Origin: Virgibacillus sp. MSJ-26
Lineage (GTDB): Bacteria > Bacillota > Bacilli > Bacillales > Amphibacillaceae
Direction of reading: 5' to 3'
Length of the DNA: 64,000 nt
Assembly: GCF_018918075.1 (NCBI RefSeq)
Contig: NZ_JAHLPW010000012.1
Span: forward strand, 62,001 to 126,000
In this document: in pieces, positions 1 through 7,928 of the stretch
Position numbering within the stretch: position 1 is the first letter of the stretch
Layout of the letters: each line of letters opens with the position of its first letter
Made by a program: the position numbers and the translations under genes
The notes under the pieces: model-generated
The model's input: the letters and a program-made list of their open reading frames with translations, nothing else
What the model was told of the DNA's origin: nothing
Databases searched by the model: none

Positions 1-1
1 T

Positions 2-937
2 GATGGCAACGATATTATCCTTAATAAAGAGCTTGATGTTGTTTTATCAGCGAAAGACTTTCCAGAACTGCCGAATTATGCGGGACATACGCTAATCACA
101 ACTGACGGCACCACGCTTCTTGGGGCAGATAATAAAGCTGGTATAGCTGAAATCATGACAGCGATGGCATACTTAAATGAACATCCTGAAATTGAGCACG
201 GCGACATTCGTGTAGCATTTACACCGGATGAGGAAATAGGTAGAGGCCCGCATAAGTTTGATGTTGATCGTTTTAATGCAAAATTTGCCTACACGATTGA
301 TGGTGGACCACTAGGCGAACTACAATACGAAAGTTTCAATGCCGCAGCAGCGAAAGTGACATTTAAAGGAAGCAATGTCCATCCTGGCACAGCTAAAAAT
401 AAAATGGTCAATTCAGCTAAATTGGCATCTGAGTTTATCGAAATGTTTCCAGATCAGGAATCGCCTGAACACACAGAAGGTTACGAAGGGTTTTATCATT
501 TAATATCTGTTAATGGTGACGTTGAATCAACACAAGTCTATTATATCATCCGTGATTTTGATAAAGATAATTTCAAAAAACGTAAAGAAACCGTTCAAGC
601 ATTTGTAGAAAAAATGAAGAACACCTACGGGGAAGCTTCCGTGGAATTGGACTTATCAGACCAATATTATAATATGCGTGATAAGATCGAACCAGTCAAA
701 GAGATTGTCGATATTGCAGCTGAAGCGATGAAAAATCACCATATCGAACCGGTCATTGAGCCAATTCGTGGAGGTACTGATGGCTCACAACTCTCATATA
801 AAGGTCTGCCGACGCCGAATATTTTCACAGGTGGCGAAAACTTTCACGGTAAATTTGAATATGTTTCAGTAGACAATATGGAAAAGGCCACAAACGTTAT
901 TATTGAAATAAGCCGCTTATTTGCAAAAAAAGCGTAA
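2..937 (+). CDS. pepT: peptidase T (tripeptidase), 5'-truncated
   Basis: This is the C-terminal three quarters of an M20B zinc aminopeptidase that removes the N-terminal residue from tripeptides in the cytoplasm. The reading frame is open from base 2, so the start lies outside the window; about 311 residues are present against roughly 410 for the family. Visible family signatures are [12 protein letters not shown] (metal-bridging Asp region), TPDEEIGRG (catalytic Glu pair), the TIDGGPLGE segment and a late GGTDGS segment with [12 protein letters not shown] holding the last metal histidine. No damage is visible in the part present. A hairpin terminator follows about 180 bases downstream. Confidence 0.93.
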   Translation, partial: DGNDIILNKELDVVLSAKDFPELPNYAGHTLITTDGTTLLGADNKAGIAEIMTAMAYLNEHPEIEHGDIRVAFTPDEEIGRGPHKFDVDRFNAKFAYTIDGGPLGELQYESFNAAAAKVTFKGSNVHPGTAKNKMVNSAKLASEFIEMFPDQESPEHTEGYEGFYHLISVNGDVESTQVYYIIRDFDKDNFKKRKETVQAFVEKMKNTYGEASVELDLSDQYYNMRDKIEPVKEIVDIAAEAMKNHHIEPVIEPIRGGTDGSQLSYKGLPTPNIFTGGENFHGKFEYVSVDNMEKATNVIIEISRLFAKKA

Positions 938-1053
938 AGAACAAAAGCGCGGGGCGGCCGGTTAGGAAACGTACAAGCTGAAGCGATTCGAGTTCGACTT
1001 ATCGTAGGAAGGTATTCAATGCTTGATAGTTGCTGGGCGCTTGCGCTGAACGT

Positions 1054-1097
1054 GGCCAATTTCAGTATAAAGTTATCCACAGAAATTTTAATGTTAT
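1054..1097 (+). repeat. dispersed intergenic repeat, copy A
   Basis: A 44-base stretch here matches 39 of 44 bases at 30674-30717 in the same orientation; the common core is TTTCAGTATAAA followed by a TCCACAG block. Both copies lie in non-coding sequence downstream of a conserved gene and are preceded by GC-rich sequence (cggcggcc-like). It probably belongs to a multicopy intergenic family of this genome; its function is unknown. Confidence 0.6.
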
Positions 1098-1116
1098 CGT
1101 TTCCTAAGCAAAAATA

Positions 1117-1163
1117 AAACTCAAGTTCAAATACCATTTGTCTGAACTTGAGTTTATATTTTT
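1117..1163 (+). terminator. intrinsic terminator after pepT
   Basis: A 13-bp perfect stem (AAACTCAAGTTCA with TGAACTTGAGTTT) is followed by ATATTTTT. It is the first terminator downstream of pepT on the plus strand. The remaining bases up to 1466 are AT-rich and show no gene. Confidence 0.75.
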
Positions 1164-1466
1164 GTCCAATTTTCATATACTCGAATATGAAGCGAAACAT
1201 ACCAGAAACCAGCTAAAAATAATGCTAAACTACTAACCTTCACTTTGAGACACTACGACTAAAGTCGATTTTCCACACTATTTTCCGAATACCCTTAACC
1301 TTTTACATACATATGTGGGACGATAACCCCATGTGCAATGAGACCTATAAGGAAAATATTTATATTGCTATTAAGGCCGTTTGTATGAGAAAATATAGGT
1401 CGATACGTATAGAATCTAAATGATTTCATCATGTAGTGAAGGATTTTATAGAGGGAGTGCGAGATT

Positions 1467-2516
1467 GTGTTTAAAAAAACAACATTGCTTACTTTGGGAG
1501 CCACCATTTTTTTCACTCTATCTGCATGTGATGCAGGTGATCTTTTTAGCATGCCACAAGATAAAGAGACAGCACCTGTAAATACAACGGGTAATGAGCA
1601 AAATGAACAAACCACAGATAATAAAGAAGAAAAGGAAGACGTCATTACTCTTCCACAAGGATTGCTACAAAAAGGCGACCAGGGAAATGACATCGAGAGC
1701 CTCCAAAAAGCTTTAAACGAATTAGATTATAACTTAGAAGAAACTTCTCAATTTGATGATAAAACAACATGGGCAATAACTGATTTTCAATTTCAAATAG
1801 ATGGGTTAGATATTACAGGAATATATGATGATAAAACTAAGTTAGCACTTGAAGCACAGTTTGAAAGTGATAATCAGGTGAAACCAGGAGATGGTCTACC
1901 TCTTCAAAAAACTACAGAGACGGATGATGGGATAGAGGTAACTGGAAATCCATATGAAGTTCTTGTTCTTGTCAATAAGGAACATGCTTTGCCGGATGAT
2001 TTCACTCCAGATGATTTGGTTATACCAAATGTACGTTTCCCATTTACAGAGGACTTGCCTAAAAAACAAATGCGAAAGGTTGCTGCTGATGCGCTTGAGG
2101 AAATGTTTGACGCAGCAGATGATAAGGGACTTGAGTTGTTTGCTCAGTCTGGATTTCGCTCATTTGATCGACAAGAAGAAATATTCGCAGCCAATGTAGA
2201 AAAAAACGGTGAAGAAGCCGCCAATAAATATAGTGCACGTCCTGGAGAAAGTGAGCATCAGTCCGGATTAACAATGGACGTCACGAGTGCTGATGTTGGC
2301 TTCGATCTCATTATTGACTTTGGTGAGACGCCTGAAGGTAAATGGATTGAAAAACATGCAAGTGATTATGGGTTCATTATCCGTTATCCTGAGGGTAAGG
2401 AAGATATTACTAAATACCAATATGAACCATGGCACTTAAGGTATGTTGGAGAGAAAGCCGCTAAAGATATTATGGACAAAAGCATTACGTTTGAAGAGTA
2501 TTTGGAAAATCTATAG
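1467..2516 (+). CDS. lipoprotein with peptidoglycan-binding domain and VanY-type D,D-carboxypeptidase domain
   Basis: The 349-residue protein starts at GTG behind a GAGGGAG ribosome site. Residues 1-21 form a lipoprotein signal with lipobox LSAC, so it should be anchored outside the membrane. An acidic linker leads to a PG_binding_1 domain (about residues 68-130; typical GDQGNDIESLQKALNELDY). The C-terminal part is an M15B (VanY/DacA-like) zinc peptidase: SGFRS, then SEHQSGLTMD giving His264 and Asp271 as zinc ligands, and EPWHLRY giving His323. It would trim D-Ala from peptidoglycan stem peptides. It stands alone between terminators. No vanA/vanH-type genes are near, so a wall-maintenance role is likelier than glycopeptide resistance. 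Confidence 0.9.
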   Translation: MFKKTTLLTLGATIFFTLSACDAGDLFSMPQDKETAPVNTTGNEQNEQTTDNKEEKEDVITLPQGLLQKGDQGNDIESLQKALNELDYNLEETSQFDDKTTWAITDFQFQIDGLDITGIYDDKTKLALEAQFESDNQVKPGDGLPLQKTTETDDGIEVTGNPYEVLVLVNKEHALPDDFTPDDLVIPNVRFPFTEDLPKKQMRKVAADALEEMFDAADDKGLELFAQSGFRSFDRQEEIFAANVEKNGEEAANKYSARPGESEHQSGLTMDVTSADVGFDLIIDFGETPEGKWIEKHASDYGFIIRYPEGKEDITKYQYEPWHLRYVGEKAAKDIMDKSITFEEYLENL

Positions 2517-2542
2517 GGATTGACTGGAACGTATTAATGTTT

Positions 2543-2623
2543 AAGTTGGAATGCCGCGCGAGTTGGAGCGGTCGCCGCGCGAGTTGACGCAGTCCCCGCG
2601 CGAGTTGGAGTGGTCGCCGCTCT
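2543..2623 (+). repeat. GC-rich 21-bp tandem repeat (three full units plus a partial)
   Basis: Three consecutive 21-base units begin at 2561, 2582 and 2603, each of the form AGTTG-N6-GTC(C/G)CCGC; a shorter related unit precedes them from 2543. The base composition is strikingly GC-rich against AT-rich surroundings. Because the unit is a multiple of three it keeps one open frame (see the overlapping small reading frame). Confidence 0.8.
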
Positions 2624-2628
2624 ATTAA
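2551..2628 (+). other. 25-codon reading frame made of the 21-bp repeat, coding status doubtful
   Basis: ATG at 2551 opens a 25-residue frame that ends in TAA at 2626-2628 and consists of three heptads, R-E-L-E-R-S-P, R-E-L-T-Q-S-P and R-E-L-E-W-S-P. No convincing ribosome site precedes it (only AAGTTGGA). It is probably a by-product of the repeat, but the preserved frame is noted. Confidence 0.25.
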
Positions 2629-2647
2629 AATCAAACCCTAATCATTC

Positions 2648-2678
2648 AAAAACACGGCCATATTACCGTGTTTTTTTA
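2648..2678 (+). terminator. intrinsic terminator
   Basis: AAAACACGG pairs with CCGTGTTTT around a short loop and is followed by a run of T. It ends the VanY-like lipoprotein transcript and the repeat region. Confidence 0.8.
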
Positions 2679-2736
2679 CGTTTGAGTTTTTATTGTTTTC
2701 ATTTTGAAGTGTAAGTTAGAAGTTGGAATACTTAAT

Positions 2737-3279
2737 TTAAGCCATTTTTTGTTGGTGGTTATTTTGAGGGTTTTCTTTTTGGTCAATTTTTATATCTAGA
2801 GCGCGAATCCGTTCTAGAGCAACATATTGTTCTATTTGTCGATAGTGATGATTTCCACCCGTTTCTTCATCCTTTTCATCAGCAAGCGTGACGACTTGTT
2901 GCAAAGGTTGCAATTCTAGATGACCTTGCGGCAAATAGGAATCCGTATGCAGTAAGATAGCAATGGCTATTTCTTTCGCAATATGTCTTTCTTCGCCAAT
3001 TCGAATCAACAATTTATGTGCCCGGCTCGCCCCTTTAATAGCATGGATGTCATTTTCTTTATATAAATCATAATCCCACTTTCCATCACGATACCAAGTG
3101 TAATGTCCGATATCATGAAGTAACCCTGCTTTAGCCGCTTGATCTGGATTAACACCATATTCATGGGCAAGCAAAAAGGCATATTCAGCCACTGTAATGG
3201 CATGTGCAATACCGGAACGAGCTAAATATTTCTGTGTAATAGGATGAAGGAAAATATCTTCTAAGTTTACTTTTCGCAT
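2737..3279 (-). CDS. HD-domain hydrolase
   Basis: A 180-residue cytoplasmic protein of the HD phosphohydrolase superfamily. The metal-binding pattern is visible: an early His in GIAHAITVAEYAF, the diagnostic LLHDIGHYTWY (His-Asp pair), a mid-domain His and a late ILLHTDS. Such proteins usually hydrolyse phosphate esters of nucleotides; the substrate cannot be read from the sequence. The start is fixed by GAGGAGGCG seven bases before the ATG. It appears to be a single-gene unit; the basic, Gln-rich tail (last 20 residues) is probably unstructured. Confidence 0.75.
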   Translation of the reverse strand: MRKVNLEDIFLHPITQKYLARSGIAHAITVAEYAFLLAHEYGVNPDQAAKAGLLHDIGHYTWYRDGKWDYDLYKENDIHAIKGASRAHKLLIRIGEERHIAKEIAIAILLHTDSYLPQGHLELQPLQQVVTLADEKDEETGGNHHYRQIEQYVALERIRALDIKIDQKENPQNNHQQKMA

Positions 3280-3515
3280 GGTGATCGCCTCCTCTTTTAT
3301 TATTTTAAAATTTTATTGAAACTTAAATTGAATACACTACTCTAAATAAATTTGTACAACTATAGCATGTCCTTTATCTTTTTTCAATAGTTTAATATCA
3401 CCTTTCCCCTATTTTTATCGTTATCAATCATGATTAATTATTTTCATAGGCCAAAAACGTCTTATTATAAATAAAATAGCCCACCCTATTCGATGCGCTA
3501 ATTTTATCTACTTTA

Positions 3516-3968
3516 TTAAAATGGTTTTAAAATCATTAACGCGATAATAATTAAAAATAAAATGTTCTCAATACGTTCATAAAAGAATAAATCTTTTGCT
3601 AAAATATGATATCTTTCTGGCACATCATCACCTTGATGTTCTTTCAGCATTTTTTTAATAGGTTTTGAGCGTGGTGACAGTGCAATCGGTCCAAATGCGA
3701 GAGCAACCAAAAATAGAATGAGACTTACAACATACCAACCTTGCTTTAACAAGTATGGATTGATCATCCCCATTAATACCCCTGTTACAAGCAGTAATGT
3801 TCCACCAACCATGACGAATATATGGATGCGATTACGAATCAGATAGGCATGTCTGAGTTCGGTCATTGTTTTCGCTTTAGTAACAACATAAATCATAATA
3901 AAACCAGGACCTAATCCCAAAATAGCTGAAAATATATGAATAAAAACGAGCAGTTTGTAAAAAGACAT
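3516..3968 (-). CDS. DUF2269-like four-helix membrane protein
   Basis: A 150-residue membrane protein with four hydrophobic segments (about residues 5-28, 48-70, 78-100 and 130-149) and a basic loop (SPRSKPIKKMLKEH) between helices three and four. The pattern of an early FIHIFSAILGLGPGF and a conserved His/Arg loop fits the DUF2269 integral membrane family, whose biochemical role is not established. A GGAGG ribosome site precedes the ATG. It is separated from its neighbours by more than 200 bases on both sides and is likely monocistronic. Confidence 0.65.
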   Translation of the reverse strand: MSFYKLLVFIHIFSAILGLGPGFIMIYVVTKAKTMTELRHAYLIRNRIHIFVMVGGTLLLVTGVLMGMINPYLLKQGWYVVSLILFLVALAFGPIALSPRSKPIKKMLKEHQGDDVPERYHILAKDLFFYERIENILFLIIIALMILKPF

Positions 3969-4209
3969 GATTGAAAACCTCCAACGAATAACCTTATCTT
4001 TATTATACAGCTTTTAGGGGAGGTATTATGTGATTAATATCACCATTCCTAAAAAAAGTAAATGAATCGGTTAAGTGATAAGGCAGTGTATAACTTTTTA
4101 ATACAACTCATTCTTTAAATTTCTTAAAAGCAATTTTCATCATAGCTTAATATATGGAGGATGTCGAATAATTAATATGCTTTATCATAATCGTTACTAT
4201 AAATGAAAC

Positions 4210-4245
4210 GGTGAGATCTTCTCACGCTGGAAAAAACCTCACCAT
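4210..4245 (-). other. hairpin downstream of the deaminase gene
   Basis: GTGAGATCTTCTCAC is a self-complementary hairpin, and GGTGAG/CTCACC can form an alternative longer stem. It lies just past the stop of the deaminase gene and may be its 3' end signal, but a clean U-run is missing. The rest of 3969-4275 shows nothing else. Confidence 0.35.
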
Positions 4246-4275
4246 TCATCGTAAAACAACAACTTCACTAGTGAT

Positions 4276-4728
4276 TTAATTCTGTTCTTTCCATAATTTC
4301 ATTGGGTCTTCTTGACCTTCTTCAAGTGGCATGGAATACATTTGTACCGTTCTTTCCTCACGTGGTTTCTGGAAGTCCTCATATAAAGTAACAGAAGCAC
4401 CCAATCCTACATCCGCTGTATCTTCAATAGATGCGCAATAATATCCTTTTTCAATTCCTACGTAGAACATAGCTGTTAGACACATTGGACAAGGTTCTCC
4501 ACTGGCATACATGATAGCTCCTGATAGATCATTGGTTTGTAGCTTTTCCTGTGCTATACGAATAGCTACTAATTCAGCATGCCCACTCACATCATATTTT
4601 ATATGTACTTCGTTCACACCCTCGGCAATAATTTCATTGTCCTTGACCAAGACCGCTCCAAAAGGCTGACCACCTTCACGAACATTTTCAGCTGATAATT
4701 CAACTGCACGTTTCATAAATTTATCCAT
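4276..4728 (-). CDS. nucleoside/guanine deaminase-like protein (GuaD family)
   Basis: A 150-residue zinc-dependent deaminase of the CMP/dCMP deaminase superfamily. The zinc and catalytic motif HAELVAIR (His ligand and proton-shuttling Glu) and the second motif PCPMC (two Cys ligands) are intact. Length, the N-terminal FGAVLVKDNEIIAEG and the C-terminal EERTVQMYSMPL resemble Bacillus guanine deaminase, which turns guanine into xanthine. The closely related nucleoside deaminases cannot be excluded. The ATG is nine bases behind TAGGAGGAA. No purine riboswitch is visible upstream. Confidence 0.8.
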   Translation of the reverse strand: MDKFMKRAVELSAENVREGGQPFGAVLVKDNEIIAEGVNEVHIKYDVSGHAELVAIRIAQEKLQTNDLSGAIMYASGEPCPMCLTAMFYVGIEKGYYCASIEDTADVGLGASVTLYEDFQKPREERTVQMYSMPLEEGQEDPMKLWKEQN

Positions 4729-4899
4729 CTCATATTCCTCCTATTAAAATTGATTAATCGATTCTTTATCATTTTAAAAGTTGAAATCTAAAGATCTTCC
4801 TACGCAAATCAATAAATGATCTTATCACCTTTCCTTTCTATTCGTAGCATGGCGCTGCCTTCTAGCTCCCATTTTACATGATTAGGAATAAATTGCCCA

Positions 4900-5916
4900 T
4901 TATTCATAGTCTATCTTCATATCTCCCTGTTGGATCCATCCTTTCTTCCTAAACCATTCTGATAAACCAAGGCTGATAACGGCAGGAGCTACAATATGTA
5001 AGATTAACACGCTCCAAAAGATAGACATCGAAAACCCCATCGATTCGAATGTCATGATCTGTCCAACAAGCCCACTTGTCCCCATTCCTGCACCTGATGA
5101 ATTGTTTAATAGTTTTAACCACATTGTTGCAAACGGGGCAAGAACAGCACCAGCAATAGTTGGCGGGATAATGATGATCGGCTTCTTTAAAATATTAGCA
5201 ACTTGAAGCATGGAAGTACCTAAACCTTGGGCTAAAAAGCCACCAAATCCATTATCACGGTAACTTGACGTGGCAAAGCCTATCATTTGGGCTGAGCAAC
5301 CAATCGCCGCCGCTCCTGCCGCAATACCGTCAATTCCAAGCATAAATGCGATAGCCACACTTGAGATTGGGGCAGTTAAAGCCCACCCCATTAATACCGC
5401 CACAAGGATTCCCATAAGAAGTGGTTGCTGTTCTGTAGACCAATTGATTAGTTCTCCAAACCAAGTCATAAACTGATTAATCGGTGGCCCAATGAATTTC
5501 CCCACTGTAAATCCAACAATAACCGTGACCATTGGTGTAATAATTATATCAATTCTCGTTAATTTATAGACTATTTTCCCAAACTCAATGGCAACTAAAG
5601 CCGCGATATAACTGCCGACAGGTCCACCAAGTTCTGACCCAAACGCACCTGCAAATAAAGCCGAAAACATAACGAGCGGTGGTGCTTTCAATCCATATGC
5701 GATGGCGACTCCGATAGCTCCCCCAACAATTTTATCGTCCATCGCGAATGTACCCATTTCTTCAAGATAACTTATATTCAGTTGTTCTCCAGCTGTGTTT
5801 AAAATCAACCCCATAATGAGCGAAGAAAACAGCCCTAACGCCATATAACTTAAAGCTGTAATCAAATATTCTTTAACTGAGAGAGAGACCCCTTTTTTCT
5901 GTAAGAACTTCCTCAC
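4900..5916 (-). CDS. PfoR-like membrane protein (PTS_EIIC_2 family)
   Basis: A 338-residue polytopic membrane protein with about nine hydrophobic segments. Gly-rich signatures such as GAFGSELGGPVGSYIAAL and SSGAGMGTSGLVGQ are typical of the PTS_EIIC_2 family, which includes PfoR, named for its effect on perfringolysin expression. No EIIA or EIIB domain is encoded nearby, so whether it transports a sugar through the PTS is open. It starts at GTG behind AAGGGGG. A symmetrical TGTGA-N6-TCACA site lies about 70 bases upstream of the start and may control it. Confidence 0.75.
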   Translation of the reverse strand: MRKFLQKKGVSLSVKEYLITALSYMALGLFSSLIMGLILNTAGEQLNISYLEEMGTFAMDDKIVGGAIGVAIAYGLKAPPLVMFSALFAGAFGSELGGPVGSYIAALVAIEFGKIVYKLTRIDIIITPMVTVIVGFTVGKFIGPPINQFMTWFGELINWSTEQQPLLMGILVAVLMGWALTAPISSVAIAFMLGIDGIAAGAAAIGCSAQMIGFATSSYRDNGFGGFLAQGLGTSMLQVANILKKPIIIIPPTIAGAVLAPFATMWLKLLNNSSGAGMGTSGLVGQIMTFESMGFSMSIFWSVLILHIVAPAVISLGLSEWFRKKGWIQQGDMKIDYE

Positions 5917-5984
5917 TTAATTTCCCCCTTTTATATTATGTTGGATGTCTGACATAACGGTGGTTTCGATGAGTTTCCCCTTTC

Positions 5985-6002
5985 ATGTGATTAAATTCAC
6001 AT
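5985..6002. promoter_or_regulatory. Crp/Fnr-type palindrome
   Basis: ATGTGA-TTAAAT-TCACAT has perfect 6-base arms and matches the TGTGA-N6-TCACA class bound by the Crp/Fnr regulator family, including Bacillus Fnr. Its position 69-86 bases upstream of the PfoR-like gene suggests that this gene is the target. The regulator itself is not in the window. Confidence 0.5.
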
Positions 6003-6144
6003 AAAAGACCGATATTGCTCACAATCTCACTCATCTATTCTATACTATATTATTACGTTAAATAATTCATTATTGCAAGAACCTTTTGTGATTTTGCGAT
6101 TTTTTTGGCAATGATTTATATTTTACGGTCTATTACGAAAAGAT

Positions 6145-6177
6145 CCCCAATCTTAATTGTGACAATTAAGATTGGGG
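6145..6177 (-). terminator. strong hairpin terminator of the subtilase/SipW/TasA operon
   Basis: A perfect 16-bp inverted repeat (CCCCAATCTTAATTGT with ACAATTAAGATTGGGG) with a one-base centre lies 15 bases past the stop of the I9-like gene; on the minus strand it is followed by ATCTTTT. Confidence 0.75.
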
Positions 6178-6192
6178 GCAGTATTAGTCAAA

Positions 6193-6567
6193 TTATATTT
6201 GATACCTCGTGTCGACCGGTTTTTTCGGTAATCCTATTTCTTTATTTTTATAAACCGCTTTAATAGCTGTAGATTTAAGAAGATGTTTAATTGCATTTCC
6301 CTTAAGCCGCATCGCTACACCGTTAAAGGAGTCTTTATAAGTATGAATAACCGAGTATTTATTTTGTTGTTCATCCAAAATTTTTAGGTCACTCTGAAAT
6401 GATTGATGACTCATGTCAACCTGCTTTTTAGCTTGTTCCATCGTTAGACCTAAATGACTAATCGCCATGGCTACTTTGGCAGGCTTTATTTTAAACTCAA
6501 TAAGTACTTCAATGTATTCATCACTATAGATATCTATTTTTGGATCAATATATATGTCTGTCTGCAT
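6193..6567 (-). CDS. free-standing subtilase-propeptide (inhibitor I9)-like protein
   Basis: A 124-residue protein without signal peptide or membrane segment. It is clearly related to the N-terminal prodomain of the large subtilase four genes upstream: both share the strand VLIEFKIKPAKVA (versus VIIEFKQEPAKVE in the protease) and the helix DSFNGVAMRL (versus DAFNGVSMTL), with the same spacing of the final KAVYKN/ERVWKN strand. I9 prodomains fold the protease and inhibit it. A free copy could act as an inhibitor, immunity protein or chaperone in trans. Lack of an export signal suggests a cytoplasmic role or a secondary route. AAGGTGAA precedes the ATG; it is the last gene of the cluster. Confidence 0.75.
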   Translation of the reverse strand: MQTDIYIDPKIDIYSDEYIEVLIEFKIKPAKVAMAISHLGLTMEQAKKQVDMSHQSFQSDLKILDEQQNKYSVIHTYKDSFNGVAMRLKGNAIKHLLKSTAIKAVYKNKEIGLPKKPVDTRYQI

Positions 6568-6607
6568 GCTTGTTCACCTTTTATATTTACAAGTTAGTTA
6601 TTTCAAA

Positions 6608-7282
6608 TTAATCGTACTTTGCACCATCATCGGTTTGTTTTCCAATCACATTAAGTTGCGCATTATAAGTAGCACTCTGGTATTCATTGCCTGCACTTTC
6701 ATCCATCTTTACTCCGATCATCACGTCAATATATTGACCTTCTTCCAATTCCCAGAACGAATCCTCACTACCTTCGCCTAGTAAGATTTCCCCTGAATCA
6801 GACTCATTTTGGGAAATGATTTCCCCATGAACTTCTATCCCCTCTGATAAGCTCATATTAACGGTACGCTCATTCGTTGTTCCTTCAAAAAGGTTTTCAA
6901 GAGCGATTTCGGAGTCTTCATATGCATCTTGATTAGGCGTAATTGTATATTTCATCGCCATATACCCCACTTCGTAAGCATCAAGTGACGCTTTATCGAT
7001 TGAATGAGTGTAGGTCGCCTTTAAGTGTGCGTCTAAATCTCCAGTATTTGACAGAGATACCCAATTACCATACTCAAGCTGAGAAGGAGTAAAATTCTCC
7101 CCCTCAAAAAGTGGCTCTTCAATATCCACGCCATTATTTATTTCCAATGCACCGTTTTTCATTTCACCATGTGCATTCGTTTCGGAAGTAAACCATGAGT
7201 GTGTTCCTAAGCCGGCCGTTGCAATTAACGCTGCCGAAAGTGACGTAGCAAGAAAAACTTTTTTAACTTTATTCTTTTTCAT
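6608..7282 (-). CDS. TasA/camelysin (CalY)-family matrix fibre protein
   Basis: A 224-residue exported protein. The N-terminus (basic MKKNKVKK, hydrophobic LATSLSAALIATAGLGT, then HSWFTSE) is the typical SipW-dependent signal. The mature part has the TasA/M73 features ENFTPSQLEYGNWVSLSNTGDLDAHLKATYTHS and a later acidic beta-rich half. Proteins of this family form extracellular fibres of biofilm matrix (TasA) or are surface metalloproteases/fibres (camelysin). It lies 30 bases downstream of sipW, as expected for protein and dedicated peptidase. A GGGGGA ribosome site precedes the ATG. No TapA homologue is visible. Confidence 0.85.
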   Translation of the reverse strand: MKKNKVKKVFLATSLSAALIATAGLGTHSWFTSETNAHGEMKNGALEINNGVDIEEPLFEGENFTPSQLEYGNWVSLSNTGDLDAHLKATYTHSIDKASLDAYEVGYMAMKYTITPNQDAYEDSEIALENLFEGTTNERTVNMSLSEGIEVHGEIISQNESDSGEILLGEGSEDSFWELEEGQYIDVMIGVKMDESAGNEYQSATYNAQLNVIGKQTDDGAKYD

Positions 7283-7312
7283 TTGTTATCCCCCATTATT
7301 TAGATATATTTT

Positions 7313-7867
7313 TTAACTAACTTTCTCATTGTCATCATTGTTTCTTATACGTTCATAGAACTCCAAACTGACATAACCAATTAGTGGGATTATTATCAAA
7401 AGTACAAAGCCTGTTTTACTAATAACAAAGTTTGCGATATATCCTAACTTCGGAATATGGAATAGTACTTTTCCAACCAAATGATTAGCATGAACTATTT
7501 CTTCATCAATAACATTGTTATTATCACCTTTTGTGACAAAGCTCGTTTCCCCTTTTTCTTTAATAGTGTCGACAACTCTATGGGTAATATAGGACGTATC
7601 TTTTACTTTAAATGTAATAATGTCATCTTTATGGATATCTGATGCACTCATTGTTTCTACAATAACAAGATCACCTGTTGCAAAGGTTGGATTCATACTA
7701 TTTGATAAAACCGTAAGTCCTTGATAGCCCAAAATATGAGGGGGTTGGTTAGGATGTTTGCTCATTTGTACAAGCAACATCAGTACGAGCACAAATATGA
7801 CAGCAAACAGCATCTTAAAAATTAATGTGATTATTTTTCTATACGGAAATTTATAGATTTTGCTCAC
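7313..7867 (-). CDS. sipW: signal peptidase I SipW
   Basis: A 184-residue ER-type signal peptidase. TM1 spans about residues 12-33 and a second membrane segment about 150-172. Catalytic Ser57 sits in SNSMNPTF, His96 in YITHRVVD replaces the Lys of ordinary bacterial enzymes, and Asp115 lies in TKGDNN; this Ser/His/Asp set defines SipW. In Bacillus it processes TasA and TapA, and here it directly precedes the TasA-like gene. It starts at GTG behind GGGGGC. A hairpin separates it from the upstream subtilase. Confidence 0.92.
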   Translation of the reverse strand: MSKIYKFPYRKIITLIFKMLFAVIFVLVLMLLVQMSKHPNQPPHILGYQGLTVLSNSMNPTFATGDLVIVETMSASDIHKDDIITFKVKDTSYITHRVVDTIKEKGETSFVTKGDNNNVIDEEIVHANHLVGKVLFHIPKLGYIANFVISKTGFVLLIIIPLIGYVSLEFYERIRNNDDNEKVS

Positions 7868-7894
7868 CTAAAAGCCCCCAATCACTTATTTAGG

Positions 7895-7928
7895 GATTTT
7901 CGCACACATCAAACAGTGTGCGAAAATC
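7895..7928 (-). other. hairpin between subtilase and sipW
   Basis: GATTTTCGCACAC pairs with GTGTGCGAAAATC (13 bp) immediately after the subtilase stop codon. There is no U-run, so it may serve as an mRNA stabiliser, processing site or partial terminator that sets different levels for the protease and the sipW-tasA part. Confidence 0.5.

Noticed and set aside
1295-1693. Minus-strand open frame overlapping the VanY-like lipoprotein start
   Set aside because: No ribosome site, and it overlaps a gene with clear domains.
1467-2516. VanY-like lipoprotein as part of a vancomycin resistance cluster
   Set aside because: No vanR/S/H/A/X genes nearby; the ddl gene at 20896 is of the ordinary type and 18 kb away.
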